In this document: positions 43,640 through 55,150 of the stretch, piece after piece
Numbering within the stretch: the first letter of the stretch is position 1
Layout of the letters: every line of letters starts with the position of its first letter
Source of the DNA: Morinoia aosen
Taxonomy: Eukaryota > Arthropoda > Malacostraca > Amphipoda > Talitridae
Reading direction: 5' to 3'
Assembly: GCA_030386875.1 (NCBI GenBank)
Contig: CM059578.1
Location: 19,949,009 to 20,013,008, forward strand
DNA length: 64,000 nucleotides
The notes under the pieces: generated by a model
What the model was told of the DNA's origin: nothing
The model's database searches: none
Seen by the model: the letters and a program-made list of their open reading frames with translations, nothing else
Program-made: the position numbers and the translations under genes

Positions 43640-45561
43640 TGTCACGAGAAGGCTGTCTGCCTCGTCTCTCATTAATTTACACTAATGAGAAGACCGAATG
43701 CTCGCTTGAGGGGTTGGCATACCTCAATAAAATGCACAGGAAACACAAGGAAAATTTATGGGCAAGCCCAAAACAAATCAACACTACTACAAAATGTGTA
43801 TACTAAAATTGGGCAGTACTCACCGATGTACGTTGAACTCGACTTACTCAATGCGCGTTTTTCAGAGCGCATCAGTTATGATGAGGGGCTGCTTGCTACT
43901 AAATTTGGGGGGGACTTTATACACGTGAAAATTCACTTAATTTATAATTTACGGCAATACATCATACAGAACATCGATAAACGCACGCAATGTATGGCAT
44001 TAGAACTGGTGTAAATTGAGTAATGGTATTCTAGAGATTTCATGTGTTAAACAGCTTACATAACAGAATGACAATAAATGCTACCGCTGGCCAGCATATC
44101 CCCGTACGTTAATCACACAGGTCCTGATACATGAGCCCTACAACATGTTCATATTCTAACAGTGCTGGAGGTGGTGTCACTTCAAACATACATTCATTAA
44201 ACAACACAGCTTCAGTTCCAACTTTTGCCTTATGCACAGCTCAAAATATCTATTGCTGATATCACACTGCTCGTCCCGCTTCGTTATCTTGACCCATGAT
44301 CTCCCTTTCTTCCAAGCCGATGACAAAACCTCCCCGCCTGCACGATGAAAATTAAATACTCATTACTTCTAGTCGTGCTAATGAAGTTCCCTTAAATATT
44401 CCAATCTTCACTTCAACAAAAGGCCACACACTTTTATCATATCTATTTCAAAATATTTTCTCCAGAGGTAATTACATCACTCTTACCCTCCCCACTTAAT
44501 GTGGCATCTTCAGAATGATTTCCCCGCTTTAGCCAGGTCTGCAATTTACCCTCTGTGGAAAAACGGAGACTATTTTATTAAGCGAAATTTTTGATAAGTT
44601 TAACTCCCTGTGTTGATATCTATGTCACATATTTTCAGGGTAATTTTCAACACCTCCTATTTTTAACACGTACTATATCCGACGATCGCCGACGCAAGAC
44701 TAAATTTTTCTCATCAGCTCTACCCACTTGTTCGCGAGAAAGCGGTGTTCTAGTTCACGCATGGCCAATCACACACTTAGAAGCTTCTACGTCATGTTCG
44801 AATGCCCTTCTTGTTTCGCAGCTAAAGCCTCATTCGTGTTCCTTAGCTTCAACTACTTTCCCACCATATTGATGTCGTGGTATTGGCCTAGAGCCTTCTG
44901 ACGTAACTTAGCAGCCTCCTCCCTCTCGAGGGTTTGCAGGACCGCCGATCTCAACGTTAGCCCTCCGACTATTTCTGAGAGTTTCCTTTTCACGCTCAAG
45001 TGCTTGCCATAAATCTGTCGAGCACTGTGTATGGAGTTTGAGATTGTGCCATTAACCCACACAGCATGCGGTACCCGCCGAGGGCCAGCAGACTGCTTGT
45101 ATAGCCAAAAATCTTGAGAACATAATATACACAGCTATCGCCTGGACCAAGGCGTCAGCACTTTCGAACGTCTTAGTGCTCAACCGTTGAGATTGTTATT
45201 TCTCCCCTCTCGATAGAGTTACACACTCCCTGCCTGAAACAACACATCCTTTATGGGCTCACCACACACACCCGTCCAGACATTCTGGCTTGTAACACAC
45301 ACAAATGTTGAAGAGACTACACCTCCGCACCGCTGGAATTTTAATCAACAAAAATAAAATTTTATAACACATAATTATAATTTCCCTAAATTCTAAAAAA
45401 ACGCAGAATGAAATCATAATTACCATTTTCCTAAATTCTCATGTTTTAATTCGTTAAATCATTCGCTAAATTGATTATTCTCGACATGACCCCAAAACAC
45501 AAGAGCACCAATCAGTTAGCACAATATTAGTTAAATTTCCAAAATTAAATCTTTCCCAACA
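43640..45561 (-). repeat. 3' LTR of E
   Basis: 1922 bp, coding strand TGTTGGGAAAG to TCTCGTGACA. Directly inside, 45562-45574 is the complement of AAAGGAGCGGGGA, a good polypurine tract. Confidence 0.95.
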
Positions 45562-48144
45562 TCCCCGCTCCTTTACATAAAAAAAAATTGACTCGACAAT
45601 TTTTTTTTTTTTTTTTGTATTAGCGTTATGTTATTCATTTGAACAATTTGAACTGAATTATTAGCCAATTTAAGACACAAATGGTACACATCTACTTAAG
45701 CCAATTATGTTCTAAATTAATTCCGCAGAAACATGGTACATTACATTTAACAATCTTATTTATTACAATACAATCAGCCACAGCGTAATATATTGTGTCA
45801 TTTTCATCTAACCGATGCGTCTGGTTTTCCCGCCGAACTGAAGTGCGTACTAGATACTTGAGTACTAAATCCTAATAACATTCACAAAATTTAGTGTACA
45901 CATTTCCTACATTCTCAAATATCCTCAAGTGTCGATGTTTTTGTCTTCCAGATCTCTCTAGCCGTTTGCATCTTTTGTTCTATCATTCCTTGACGCTGCT
46001 TTTGACGATTCGCTGTTCACTCCTTGGGTATCGTTGCCGGAGTTTGCTGTCCTTCCATTTTCTCTTCTGGCATTCCAATGCCATCACACACGCGTTGAAG
46101 ATAGGTACTCATTTTCAGAAGGAAGGATTATGATCCCAATATCCAGCCTCATATAAAATTTCTATACACCACATTACTTGCACGAATTCATTCGGTAACA
46201 CGGATCATAATCACGATTCAAGTTACCACTAAATCATGTTAAGTACAATCTTTCACATACATTTTAGGACGTATATTCGAACTCAAATTTTAATCGTCAG
46301 ACTACTCGTGAATGCCGCTTCGTTGATCAGACGAATTGGCGAATCAGGAACTTATGTTGGTCTGTCGAAGAATACGAGTTGAAGCGTCGATAACTTTTTT
46401 TTTTTTTTTTTTTTCGATTAAGTCTCCCCTCGCGATGGGGTTCCAATCCCACGAAGTAATGCTGAAGTATTCCGAGGCATAATCCTGCGTAGTGCACACT
46501 GGTATCCTGTGGAATCCCCCTCAGTATCCCTTGACGTCACGTGGAATCTGGTAGACACTAGATGATGTTTTATTTTATTCGAGTGAACACTCTTATTTAT
46601 GCGAGAATTCCGTGGGTTAATATTCTCTGAAGACCGTCCGCTTCATTCAAAGCCTATCCGCCGAAATCTCTTTTACATTTTCATTTCACGTATAAATAGA
46701 GATGCCTCAATGCGGCTTCAATATTCCAAGTGATTATTTGCCTAGTTAAAATTTCACAGGACACTTGCATGCGAGTTTCAGGAATGCCTTTCTAAGCGTT
46801 CATGTCACAATGCAAGTTCCAAATAACTTAAGTTCGTCTCAACACTAAATAATATAAAAGCCTTGTTATTGCTTCATTTGGGTACCCATTATACAAAAGC
46901 ATTTGTTGAACACTATTACATAACGGCGCCCTAGAACATCCTCTGCTTTATTTTCGTATTCTCTTCCTTTCTTCCTGGTGCTGATTTTGTCGCTCTGTGG
47001 TGCTACACACTTCGAAGTCTGGGCACCAATTACTTGAGATGCCCTTTCCTGGTTCAGCTTGTTAGTGACCAATGTCCACAGCCACAGCGCGACCACGCGT
47101 GGCTCTGAGGCAATTACTTGTGCCTTCCACATTCTTCTGAGCATCCTGCAAATTTCCGCCTATACATTCGTCTTTGTTGCCTCTCACTGCAGCGCTTGAA
47201 TTGGTGCAATTCTTTTAAATACTTCAATATAAGTGCGCTTTATCCCCTATTTTGTACAGTTCCTATCTGTTCGTTGGTCTTGTAAATAATTACTTGTATT
47301 CCACGTGATTCTTCCTTAATTGCTGCTTACACGAGACGCATTCGTGTTATGTAATTGTTCTGACCTGTTTTGGCTGAAGTACATACTACGCTAATCTACC
47401 AAGAAATTAATTCCTTAAGTCTGAAAAGAAATGTACTACACTCTACAGAGTAAGATCAGAATAATTCCTTCCGGAATACCGTGTTTACGATATTCTTTCA
47501 GGGCAAGAGAAAGACACAAAGTCAGAAAATTCAACACTACAGCACGCAAGAATTCGCAAATTTTAATCCGACACTAAACATATTTTCCCCGTTATGAAAT
47601 GAACGATCTGACGGTATTGATAAAATTAGCAAGCCTGAGATAGCCTCAGCCTAAGAACTTCAGATTAAACTTAATTCATTCGCTAGAGCTACGTGCGCTT
47701 CACGAGAAGCTGGCGAAAAATATAAGCATCCTACAAATGAAACAAAGTACTCCTCTTGAGAAACACACGAAGTTAACCTAATGACTCTCAATTTCCCTTC
47801 ACTTAGCAAGAAAGAACATGAGAATTAAGCATAGTGCAAACTAGATCACTCGAACAAGAGTCTTGTTATGCACGAGATTTCTTGTGAGCACAGAAAGTTG
47901 GAGTGATATAACCTGGAACACATTCTTACTGAACGAAGCATTTCACTCTAGTGAGTGCGACTAATTTTAATTCACAACTAGAATAGTACAATTCTACTAA
48001 AGAACACATTTAGATTAAAGCATACAGCGAAAAAACTCACTCCCACGTAAGAGCTCTGCTAAAATTGAACGCACAAGAACACATTTCACAAAGTTAAGGT
48101 GACGCATGATCTCAGTCCACTGCAGCTCGCTTCCAAGTGGCAAT
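45562..48144 (-). other. 2.6-kb non-coding stretch between pol and 3' LTR of E
   Basis: Unusually long for a Gypsy element without env. No frame over about 92 codons and no signal peptide, fusion or transmembrane motif. Two long T runs (about 45599-45617 and 46391-46413; A runs on the coding strand). The polypurine tract lies at its far end (45562-45574). Confidence 0.75.
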
Positions 48145-51100
48145 TCACCTACACCTTGAACGCAAATTGTAGCTTCGCCGCTCCTTGAACGCAGCTCTCG
48201 CGCTTACGTGGTTCTCTGTCCTCAGGTCTTCATCTTCTCTCTCCATAGTTTCATATCCGTTTCCATTCCCTGGTTCAGCTGCGACGTCCGACGTGCCGGG
48301 AAAAGCCTCGCCCCGTAGGAAAGCAACTTTCAATCTATCCAAATGAACCCTTTCTTGTCGGTTACTATATAGTGCTTTAATGGTCGCATTTGTGGCATTC
48401 CTTTCAAGGACACGATAGGGGCCTAACCAGTCGGTAGGCCACGCGTTTGCAGCTTCGGCCTTTCCTGTCGGATTGTGTAACAAAACAATGTCTCCGCTCT
48501 CCACCTGGTTGTTTTTCACACCTCTTTCCTTCATTTGCACCGACTTGTCGTGTGAAGCCTTGGACTTGGCCTTCACTACTTTGAACGCATTGTGAAGTCG
48601 GGCGCTCACCTCGGCACTGTAATTGTCCCCAAGAGAATAATCCATGCGAGGTGTTTTCAGCCAGTCAACAACAGGAATTTCAGCGTCCCTACCAAAAAAT
48701 AAATAATACGGTATTTCTTCAATAACACTCTGAAAACTTGTGTTCAGTGCCAAGCAAGTCCACGGCAAAGCATCATGCCACGATGGTTGATCGCTGGCTG
48801 CGAGGTGAGACAGAACCGTTTTGATGTTCTTGTTCTGACGTTCCGTCATTCCGTTTGATTGGGGATGATATGCTGATGTGTTGTAGTATTTTATTTTTAA
48901 TCTTTCGCACACGTTACGGAACAATGTTGATGTGAACTCTGTACCTCTGTCTGAGACGAGCGTTTTCGCAGGGCCATACGTGGTTACGAATTTAGTTAAC
49001 GCTCGAGTCACTTCCTCAGTTGTCTTGCTTCTGAGTGGGAAAGCAGCGACATATCTACTGAAGTGATCAACCACGGTTAAGATGTATTTGTGGCCCTCAT
49101 TCGAGACTGGCATTTCAATCAAATCAACACCTATTCTGTCCAGAGGCTTGTCAATTTCAGGGAATGAACCCATGCTAACACAAATGCGATTGTTGATCTT
49201 ACGTTTCTGGCACTGCATGCACGAATCGATGTATTTGTTAACGTCGCGCGACATGTTAATCCAGTACCCAAATTCCATGAGCTTTTTCCACGTTTTAGCA
49301 CGACCTTGATGAGCACCGATGGTACTATCATGCGCTAACGTTATTGCTGCTTCTCTCAGAGCGTCTGGCACAACGATTAAGTGCCTTGTTCTATTAGGCT
49401 TTCGTTGTGTCTTTCTGAAATACAATATGCCTTCATCGGTGAAGATTTCGGGTTTTAGAGCGAGGCTTGGAGCGTCCCCTGATTTGTTACCTTCAAGATA
49501 CTTCAGAACTGGCCCCCAAACGGGATCTTTCAACTGTTCTGCTCTCACATTTTCTTTCTGCAAACTACTTTCCGCCTCTTGTACATTGGGCGCTTCATTT
49601 ATCATCGTCGTGACGAACACTGTTTTAGGGGCTTCGTCGTCTCGATTTTCTTCTTCGTTATCGTTCGCAATATTTCTCGACAATGCGTCGGGCACCACGT
49701 TCTGAGTTCCTGGCCGATAAATCACCTCAAAATCATATTGAGAGAGTGTTAGGGCCCATCTCATAATTCTGTTGTTCTTGGTATTTTTACCTTTGAACAA
49801 ATATTTGAGAGCCGTGTGATCAGTAATTACAACGAATTTATTACCGTACAGGTAAGGTGAAAAGTGATTTACAGCGGCGACCACTGCCAATCCTTCACGC
49901 TCCGTTATTGAATAACGTTTCTCAGCATCATTGAATCTTTTGCTGAAGTATCCAATCGGTTGTTCCTTACCATTACATTTTTGCGCAAGGACCGCGCCAG
50001 AGCCCTCATTTGAGGCATCACAGCTCAAGTAATACGTCTCATTAAGAGAAGGTTTCTTCAGAACTGGAGCTTCTATCATGAGCTGCTTAAGTTTACAGAA
50101 GGCTTGTTCGTGTTGTTCATTCCACTTGAATTTTTGGCCCTTCTTAGTCAGTGCATTAAGAGGTGCAGCGGTTGTGGCAAAGTGCGGGATGAACCGCCGA
50201 TAGAAGTTGAGCGCTGCTACAAACGAGCGGACTTTGCGTGCGGTTGTGGGCCTAGGGTAATTTTGCATGGCCTCAACATTTTTGGGGTCTGGAACAAGTC
50301 CCTCACGACTGATGTAACATCCTAGGTACTTCACTTGTTTTTGCGCAAATTTGCACTTGTCCAAGCCTATTTTGACTCCGGCACATTGAAATTCGTGCAA
50401 CACTTCCCTCAAATTTTCTAGGTGCTTCTCAAAAGTCATAGAGCTAACGCACACATCGTCCAAATAAATAGCGGCGAATTTTCCAAGCTGCCTTTTCAGA
50501 ACATGACAAATTACTCTCTGGTACACTGATGTTGAGCACTTGAGTCCCATAGGCAGCCGAGCGTACTCGAAGTTGCCTTGTCGAGTCTGAAATGCCGTGT
50601 ACTGCTTACTTTCTTCATCTAGCTCAATTTGATGGAAGGCTGATTTTGTATCGACAATGGAATAGTACTCTTTCCCAGCAACTTCTTCCAGGGTTCCTAT
50701 GATGTTGGGAATCGGGTAATGTTCGTTCACCACTCGCATGTTCACAGCTCGCAGATCAAGGCAAATTCTGTGGCCTCCTCCAGGTTTCCTTACGAGTACG
50801 AGCGGATTTTTCCAAGCACTTGTGCTCTCTTGCACAACTCCACTTTCAATCATCTCCGAGACCTTCTTATCAATAATTTCTTGGCTGGTGTATGGAATAC
50901 GCCATCCTTTCGTTTGAATTGGCCTGTAATCACTCAGCAAAATTTTGTATTTCACTCCCTTGACGTGGCCAATATCCATCTCGTCTGCACTAATTGTCTT
51001 GTGATATTCCTTCAGCAGGTTCCTAACTTGTTCTTGTTTTTCAGCATCCAAGTGACTGAGGTCAAGCTCATTAATTTGCTGAAAGCGCTTCTCTCTGCGG

Positions 51101-51840
51101 AGATTTTCTGCTTCACTGGTTTCATCTTTATTCTCTTCTGTAGTCGCACTTTCATTCGAGATTTCGTGGCATGTTGCAACTATTGCTCCTTCAGTTAGAG
51201 CAATTTCCTCGGCAAAAGGGTTAAGCACAGGCATCAAAACATACCCATTTTGTACCCTCGCAGCGGTGGCTCCGACGTACGGCGCCCACTTAATTCTAGG
51301 CTTTAAAATTACTTCCTTTCCATCAAACTTGCCATCTGCTCGACACTTTACCATGGTTTGTGCGCGAGGCTTCACTGTAATGTCCTCAGCGAGGGTTACA
51401 GATGTTTCTTCCCTCGTCACACACAGAATTTTCGGAGAAGCGTGTCCTGGTGCTGAAAACATGTTCACGTAAGTGCCAAAGAATGATGCCCTACATTTTC
51501 CGAAGTCTAGCTTTGCGTTGACTTTGTTCATTACTTCCACTCCTATTAGCAGGTCTCCTGGGAATGCATTTTCCCGCACAACAAAGCATCTCTGTACAAT
51601 TTTCTGACCGTTAACTTTGATTGGCACATTAATCTTTCCCAGCACTGGTACGGGTTCCTCTCCAATTGTCTTTAATGCAGTGGATGTTCCTTTTACACTA
51701 GCATTTTTAATCCCCGCAACCACACGCTCTTTTACCAAGCATATATTTGCTCCGGTGTCAAGAAGTGCGGTAACAGGTGCACCATTCACTTGGAGTATAA
51801 CGCTGGGATTTATTATCGGAGCTAACGGTCTCCTATCCCG
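48145..51840 (-). CDS. pol of Gypsy element E (protease, RT, RNase H, integrase)
   Basis: About 1231 codons from the frameshift point, open further upstream to overlap gag. Protease: VTALLDTGANICLV. RT: NPLVLVRKPGGGHRICLDLRAVN, and the active-site IYLDDVCVSS (plus 50448-50470). RNase H: YLSCDASNEGSGAVLAQ, ITDHTALKYLF and PDALSRN. Integrase zinc finger: LAHDSTIGAHQGRAKTWKKL ... CMQCQKRK. Core: Asp in IGVDLIEMP, Asp in LVSDRGTEFTS, Glu in MTERQNKN. The GPY/F module follows (WLGPYRVLERN). All catalytic residues are present and no stop interrupts. Expressed as a Gag-Pol fusion by -1 frameshifting (see 51838-51846). Confidence 0.95.
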   Translation of the reverse strand, partial: RDRRPLAPIINPSVILQVNGAPVTALLDTGANICLVKERVVAGIKNASVKGTSTALKTIGEEPVPVLGKINVPIKVNGQKIVQRCFVVRENAFPGDLLIGVEVMNKVNAKLDFGKCRASFFGTYVNMFSAPGHASPKILCVTREETSVTLAEDITVKPRAQTMVKCRADGKFDGKEVILKPRIKWAPYVGATAARVQNGYVLMPVLNPFAEEIALTEGAIVATCHEISNESATTEENKDETSEAENLRREKRFQQINELDLSHLDAEKQEQVRNLLKEYHKTISADEMDIGHVKGVKYKILLSDYRPIQTKGWRIPYTSQEIIDKKVSEMIESGVVQESTSAWKNPLVLVRKPGGGHRICLDLRAVNMRVVNEHYPIPNIIGTLEEVAGKEYYSIVDTKSAFHQIELDEESKQYTAFQTRQGNFEYARLPMGLKCSTSVYQRVICHVLKRQLGKFAAIYLDDVCVSSMTFEKHLENLREVLHEFQCAGVKIGLDKCKFAQKQVKYLGCYISREGLVPDPKNVEAMQNYPRPTTARKVRSFVAALNFYRRFIPHFATTAAPLNALTKKGQKFKWNEQHEQAFCKLKQLMIEAPVLKKPSLNETYYLSCDASNEGSGAVLAQKCNGKEQPIGYFSKRFNDAEKRYSITEREGLAVVAAVNHFSPYLYGNKFVVITDHTALKYLFKGKNTKNNRIMRWALTLSQYDFEVIYRPGTQNVVPDALSRNIANDNEEENRDDEAPKTVFVTTMINEAPNVQEAESSLQKENVRAEQLKDPVWGPVLKYLEGNKSGDAPSLALKPEIFTDEGILYFRKTQRKPNRTRHLIVVPDALREAAITLAHDSTIGAHQGRAKTWKKLMEFGYWINMSRDVNKYIDSCMQCQKRKINNRICVSMGSFPEIDKPLDRIGVDLIEMPVSNEGHKYILTVVDHFSRYVAAFPLRSKTTEEVTRALTKFVTTYGPAKTLVSDRGTEFTSTLFRNVCERLKIKYYNTSAYHPQSNGMTERQNKNIKTVLSHLAASDQPSWHDALPWTCLALNTSFQSVIEEIPYYLFFGRDAEIPVVDWLKTPRMDYSLGDNYSAEVSARLHNAFKVVKAKSKASHDKSVQMKERGVKNNQVESGDIVLLHNPTGKAEAANAWPTDWLGPYRVLERNATNATIKALYSNRQERVHLDRLKVAFLRGEAFPGTSDVAAEPGNGNGYETMEREDEDLRTENHVSARAAFKERRSYNLRSRCR

Positions 51841-52841
51841 TTTTTTGGCTGTCCTGCAAAATGTTGCACTCTGCAATCAGCTCTTAGGTGCCCAAATTTA
51901 CCACAGTTGACGCACGGCGGTGGCACTGCTCTATACTGTGCTAAATCCACTGCAGGTGCAGGTGGTGCTTCCGGATGCGGCTGTGGCTTTCTTGCGTAGT
52001 ATATTTGGTGCTGCTGACTCCTAAGTCTGCCCTTTTCGCTCCAGTGGGGTGCTTCATAATTTCCTCTTCGATGATAAGGAGAGTGGCGTGTCTGTCTGTT
52101 CCTTTCTCTCCAGGGTGGCACTTCCTGGCGGTACCCTCTAGGCCGTTGTGGTGAATGCCGCATCGTATGGCCGACACGTGCAGTCTCATGCTGTGGCCTC
52201 CTCTCGCTTCGCTGCGCTCTTTCTCTCTCCGGTTCCCTCTTCTCTGTCGTTTCCCTTGGCACTGGTACTATCCGTCGATTTTCCACCTCGATTGCCATGT
52301 CTCTCAGTTCTTGTACTGTCGTAGGTCGCGCATCACTTCGAAATGGTCTTGTGATGTTCTCCCTTAATCCGAGCCACATCAAATCTACAAGGATTCGTTC
52401 CGGATGTTCCAGATAATTCTCGTTGTACAGCCTTTCCAGGCGCGTCAGGTACTCTGACACTCCTTCCCGGCTTGTTTGCTTCTTGGTCACTATTTCAAAC
52501 AGCGCTTGAGTTGGATGTTCGACCTGGTCGTCGTAAGAGCGCAACCAGTTTTCTGCATCTCGTAGGTTCGTTAGTGTATCAATTATTAGATTGCACTCCT
52601 TTGCCTCTTGTTGACCCAGGCATAGGAAGAAGGCTTTCACCTGCTCACTGTTATTCAGATTACCCGTCAAAAACTTCAATCTTGCCATATGTTCCCCCAC
52701 ATTGTCGCCTCTCCTAAACTTGGCCCCAATGGCACCCACGCAACTCGTTACCACAGGCATGTTAACGGCTTCCTCTTCGGGCTGTGGTGGCATTGCTGGC
52801 GCATTTCTGCGGTCGTTGTTTCTCCTCCCGCGCGCAGGCAT
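51822..52841 (-). CDS. gag of Gypsy element E
   Basis: 339 aa. The ATG at 52841 (MPARGRRNND) is chosen because the longer frame upstream has no ATG. The capsid region has FRRGDNVGEHMARLKFLTGN, LFEIVTKKQTSREGVSEYLTRLERLYNE and ILVDLMWLGLRENITRPFRS, typical of Gypsy gag. An Arg-rich linker follows, then one zinc knuckle CVNCGKFGHLRADC near the C-terminus. The last about 50 nt overlap pol. It would package element RNA. Confidence 0.9.
   Translation of the reverse strand: MPARGRRNNDRRNAPAMPPQPEEEAVNMPVVTSCVGAIGAKFRRGDNVGEHMARLKFLTGNLNNSEQVKAFFLCLGQQEAKECNLIIDTLTNLRDAENWLRSYDDQVEHPTQALFEIVTKKQTSREGVSEYLTRLERLYNENYLEHPERILVDLMWLGLRENITRPFRSDARPTTVQELRDMAIEVENRRIVPVPRETTEKREPERERAQRSERRPQHETARVGHTMRHSPQRPRGYRQEVPPWRERNRQTRHSPYHRRGNYEAPHWSEKGRLRSQQHQIYYARKPQPHPEAPPAPAVDLAQYRAVPPPCVNCGKFGHLRADCRVQHFAGQPKNGIGDR
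51838..51846 (-). promoter_or_regulatory. -1 frameshift site A-AAA-AAC joining gag to pol of E
   Basis: Coding strand A AAA AAC at 51846-51840, with AAA and AAC in the gag frame (gag codons begin at coordinates equal to 2 modulo 3, pol codons at 0). Slipping back one base at 51840 enters the pol frame. The gag stop is 18 nt downstream (51824-51822). A weak two-part stem (GGGAT...ATCCC around GGAG...CTCC) follows immediately. The heptamer is a classical slippery sequence of retroviruses. Confidence 0.85.
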
Positions 52842-53204
52842 AGTGTCGATCTTCTCCAATTCACCTTCTCCAAAACTCAAAAATTTGCGATCACTCAAAT
52901 AATTTTAAACTTACTCACTGTGAAATCTCACTGACACTTTGAATTAATCGCGTAAACACACTAGAATTTTCTCACTGCATCTCATCACTTTTATAAACAC
53001 TTTCACTTCTTTAGCTGTATGGTAGTGCGCTTGCTGGCTTCTCACCCCGGAATACAGAAAATTTTATACTACGAGTTATGTGCCTCTACTGAAATTTGTA
53101 CGTTTTGCACATGAAAACAATCCAAACAAAAATACAATGCACTTATGCACTCACAAATTCACAGAAATTACAAAGCGATCGCGTTGACCTTTGCCAAATT
53201 GTGT
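52842..53204 (-). other. Leader of E
   Basis: 363 bp between gag and the 5' LTR. Just inside the LTR the coding strand reads ACACAATT then TGGCAAAGGTCA, a possible primer site displaced by 8 bases; no tRNA was assigned. Confidence 0.55.
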
Positions 53205-55146
53205 TGTCACGAGAAGGCTGTCTGCCTCGTCTCTCATTAATTTACACTAATGAGAAGACCGAATGCTCGCTTGAGGGGTTGGCATACCTCAATAAAATGC
53301 ACAGGAAACACAAGGAAAATTTATGGGCAAGCCCAAAACAAATCAACACTACTACAAAATGTGTATACTAAAATTGGGCAGTACTCACCGATGTACGTTG
53401 AACTCGACTTACTCAATGCGCGTTTTTCAGAGCGCATCAGTTATGATGAGGGGCTGCTTGCTACTAAATTTGGGGGGGACTTTATACACGTGAAAATTCA
53501 CTTAATTTATAATTTACGGCAATACATCATACAGAACATCGATAAACGCACGCAATGTATGGCATTAGAACTGGTGTAAATTGAGTAATGGTATTCTAGA
53601 GATTTCATGTGTTAAACAGCTTACATAACAGAATGACAATAAATGCTACCGCTGGCCAGCATATCCCCGTACGTTAATCACACAGGTCCTGATACATGAG
53701 CCCTACAACATGTTCATATTCTAACAGTGCTGGAGGTGGTGTCACTTCAAACATACATTCATTAAACAACACAGCTTCAGTTCCAACTTTTGCCTTATGC
53801 ACAGCTCAAAATGTCTATTGCTGATATCACACTGCTCGTCCCGCTTCGTTATCTTGACCCATGATCTCCCTTTCTTCCAAGCCGATGACAAAACCTCCCC
53901 GCCTGCACGATGAAAATTAAATACTCATTACTTCTAGTCGTGCTAATGAAGTTCCCTTAAATATTCCAATCTTCACTTCAACAAAAGGCCACACACTTTT
54001 ATCATATCTATTTCAAAATATTTTCTCCAGAGGTAATTACATCACTCTTACCCTCCCCACTTAATGTGGCATCTTCAGAATGATTTCCCCGCTTTAGCCA
54101 GGTCTGCAATTTACCCTCTGTGGAAAAACGGAGACTATTTTATTAAGCGAAATTTTTGATAAGTTTAACTCCCTGTGTTGATATCTATGTCACATATTTT
54201 CAGGGTAATTTTCAACACCTCCTATTTTTAACACGTACTATATCCGACGATCGCCGACGCAAGACTAAATTTTTCTCATCAGCTCTACCCACTTGTTCGC
54301 GAGAAAGCGGTGTTCTAGTTCACGCATGGCCAATCACACACTTAGAAGCTTCTACGTCATGTTCGAATGCCCTTCTTGTTTCGCAGCTAAAGCCTCATTC
54401 GTGTTCCTTAGCTTCAACTACTTTCCCACCATATTGATGTCGTGGTATTGGCCTAGAGCCTTCTGACGTAACTTAGCAGCCTCCTCCCTCTCGAGGGTTT
54501 GCAGGACCGCCGATCTCAACGTTAGCCCTCCGACTATTTCTGAGAGTTTCCTTTTCACGCTCAAGTGCTTGCCATAAATCTGACGAGCACTGTGTATGGA
54601 GTTTGAGATTGTGCCATTAACCCACACAGCATGCGGTACCCGCCGAGGGCCAGCAGACTGCTTGTATAGCCAAAAATCTTGAGAACATAATATACACAGC
54701 TATCGCCTGGACCAAGGCGTCAGCACTTTCGAACGTCTTAGTGCTCAACCGTTGAGATTGTTATTTCTCCCCTCTCGATAGAGTTACACACTCCCTGCCT
54801 GAAACAACACACCCTTTCTGAAACAACACATCCTTTATGGGCTCACCACACACACCCGTCCAGACATTCTGGCTTGTAACACACACAAATGTTGAAGAGA
54901 CTACACCTCCGCACCGCTGGAATTTTAATCAACAAAAATAAAATTTTATAACACATAATTATAATTTCCCTAAATTCTAAAAAAAACGCAGAATGAAATC
55001 ATAATTACCATTTTCCTAAATTCTCATGTTTTAATTCGTTAAATCATTCGCTAAATTGATTATTCTCGACATGACCCCAAAACACAAGAGCACCAATCAG
55101 TTAGCACAATATTAGTTAAATTTCCAAAATTAAATCTTTCCCAACA
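53205..55146 (-). repeat. 5' LTR of E
   Basis: 1942 bp, nearly identical to 43640-45561. Extra 20 bp from a tandem copy of CTGAAACAACACACCCTTT near 54800. Confidence 0.95.
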
Positions 55147-55150
55147 CTGC

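Larger units (their letters stand above)
43640..55146 (-). mobile_element. Ty3/Gypsy retrotransposon E, young and probably complete
   Basis: 11.5 kb with LTRs of 1922 and 1942 bp (TG...CA) and the 4-bp target duplication CTGC (43636-43639 and 55147-55150). The LTRs differ by about three substitutions, one A-run change and a 20-bp tandem duplication, so insertion is recent. Gag and pol are intact and overlap with a -1 frame relation. No env-like gene was found. It has the parts needed for autonomous transposition. Confidence 0.95.

Noticed and set aside
46430..46475. B-box-like GGGTTCCAATCCC as a tRNA or SINE
   Set aside because: No A box at the right distance and preceded by a T run, so pol III origin is not supported.
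46866..47144. env remnant in E
   Set aside because: 92-codon frame without signal peptide, membrane segment or envelope motifs.
49082..52934. Plus-strand frames across E pol and gag
   Set aside because: Antisense shadows of intact minus-strand genes; none has recognisable domains.
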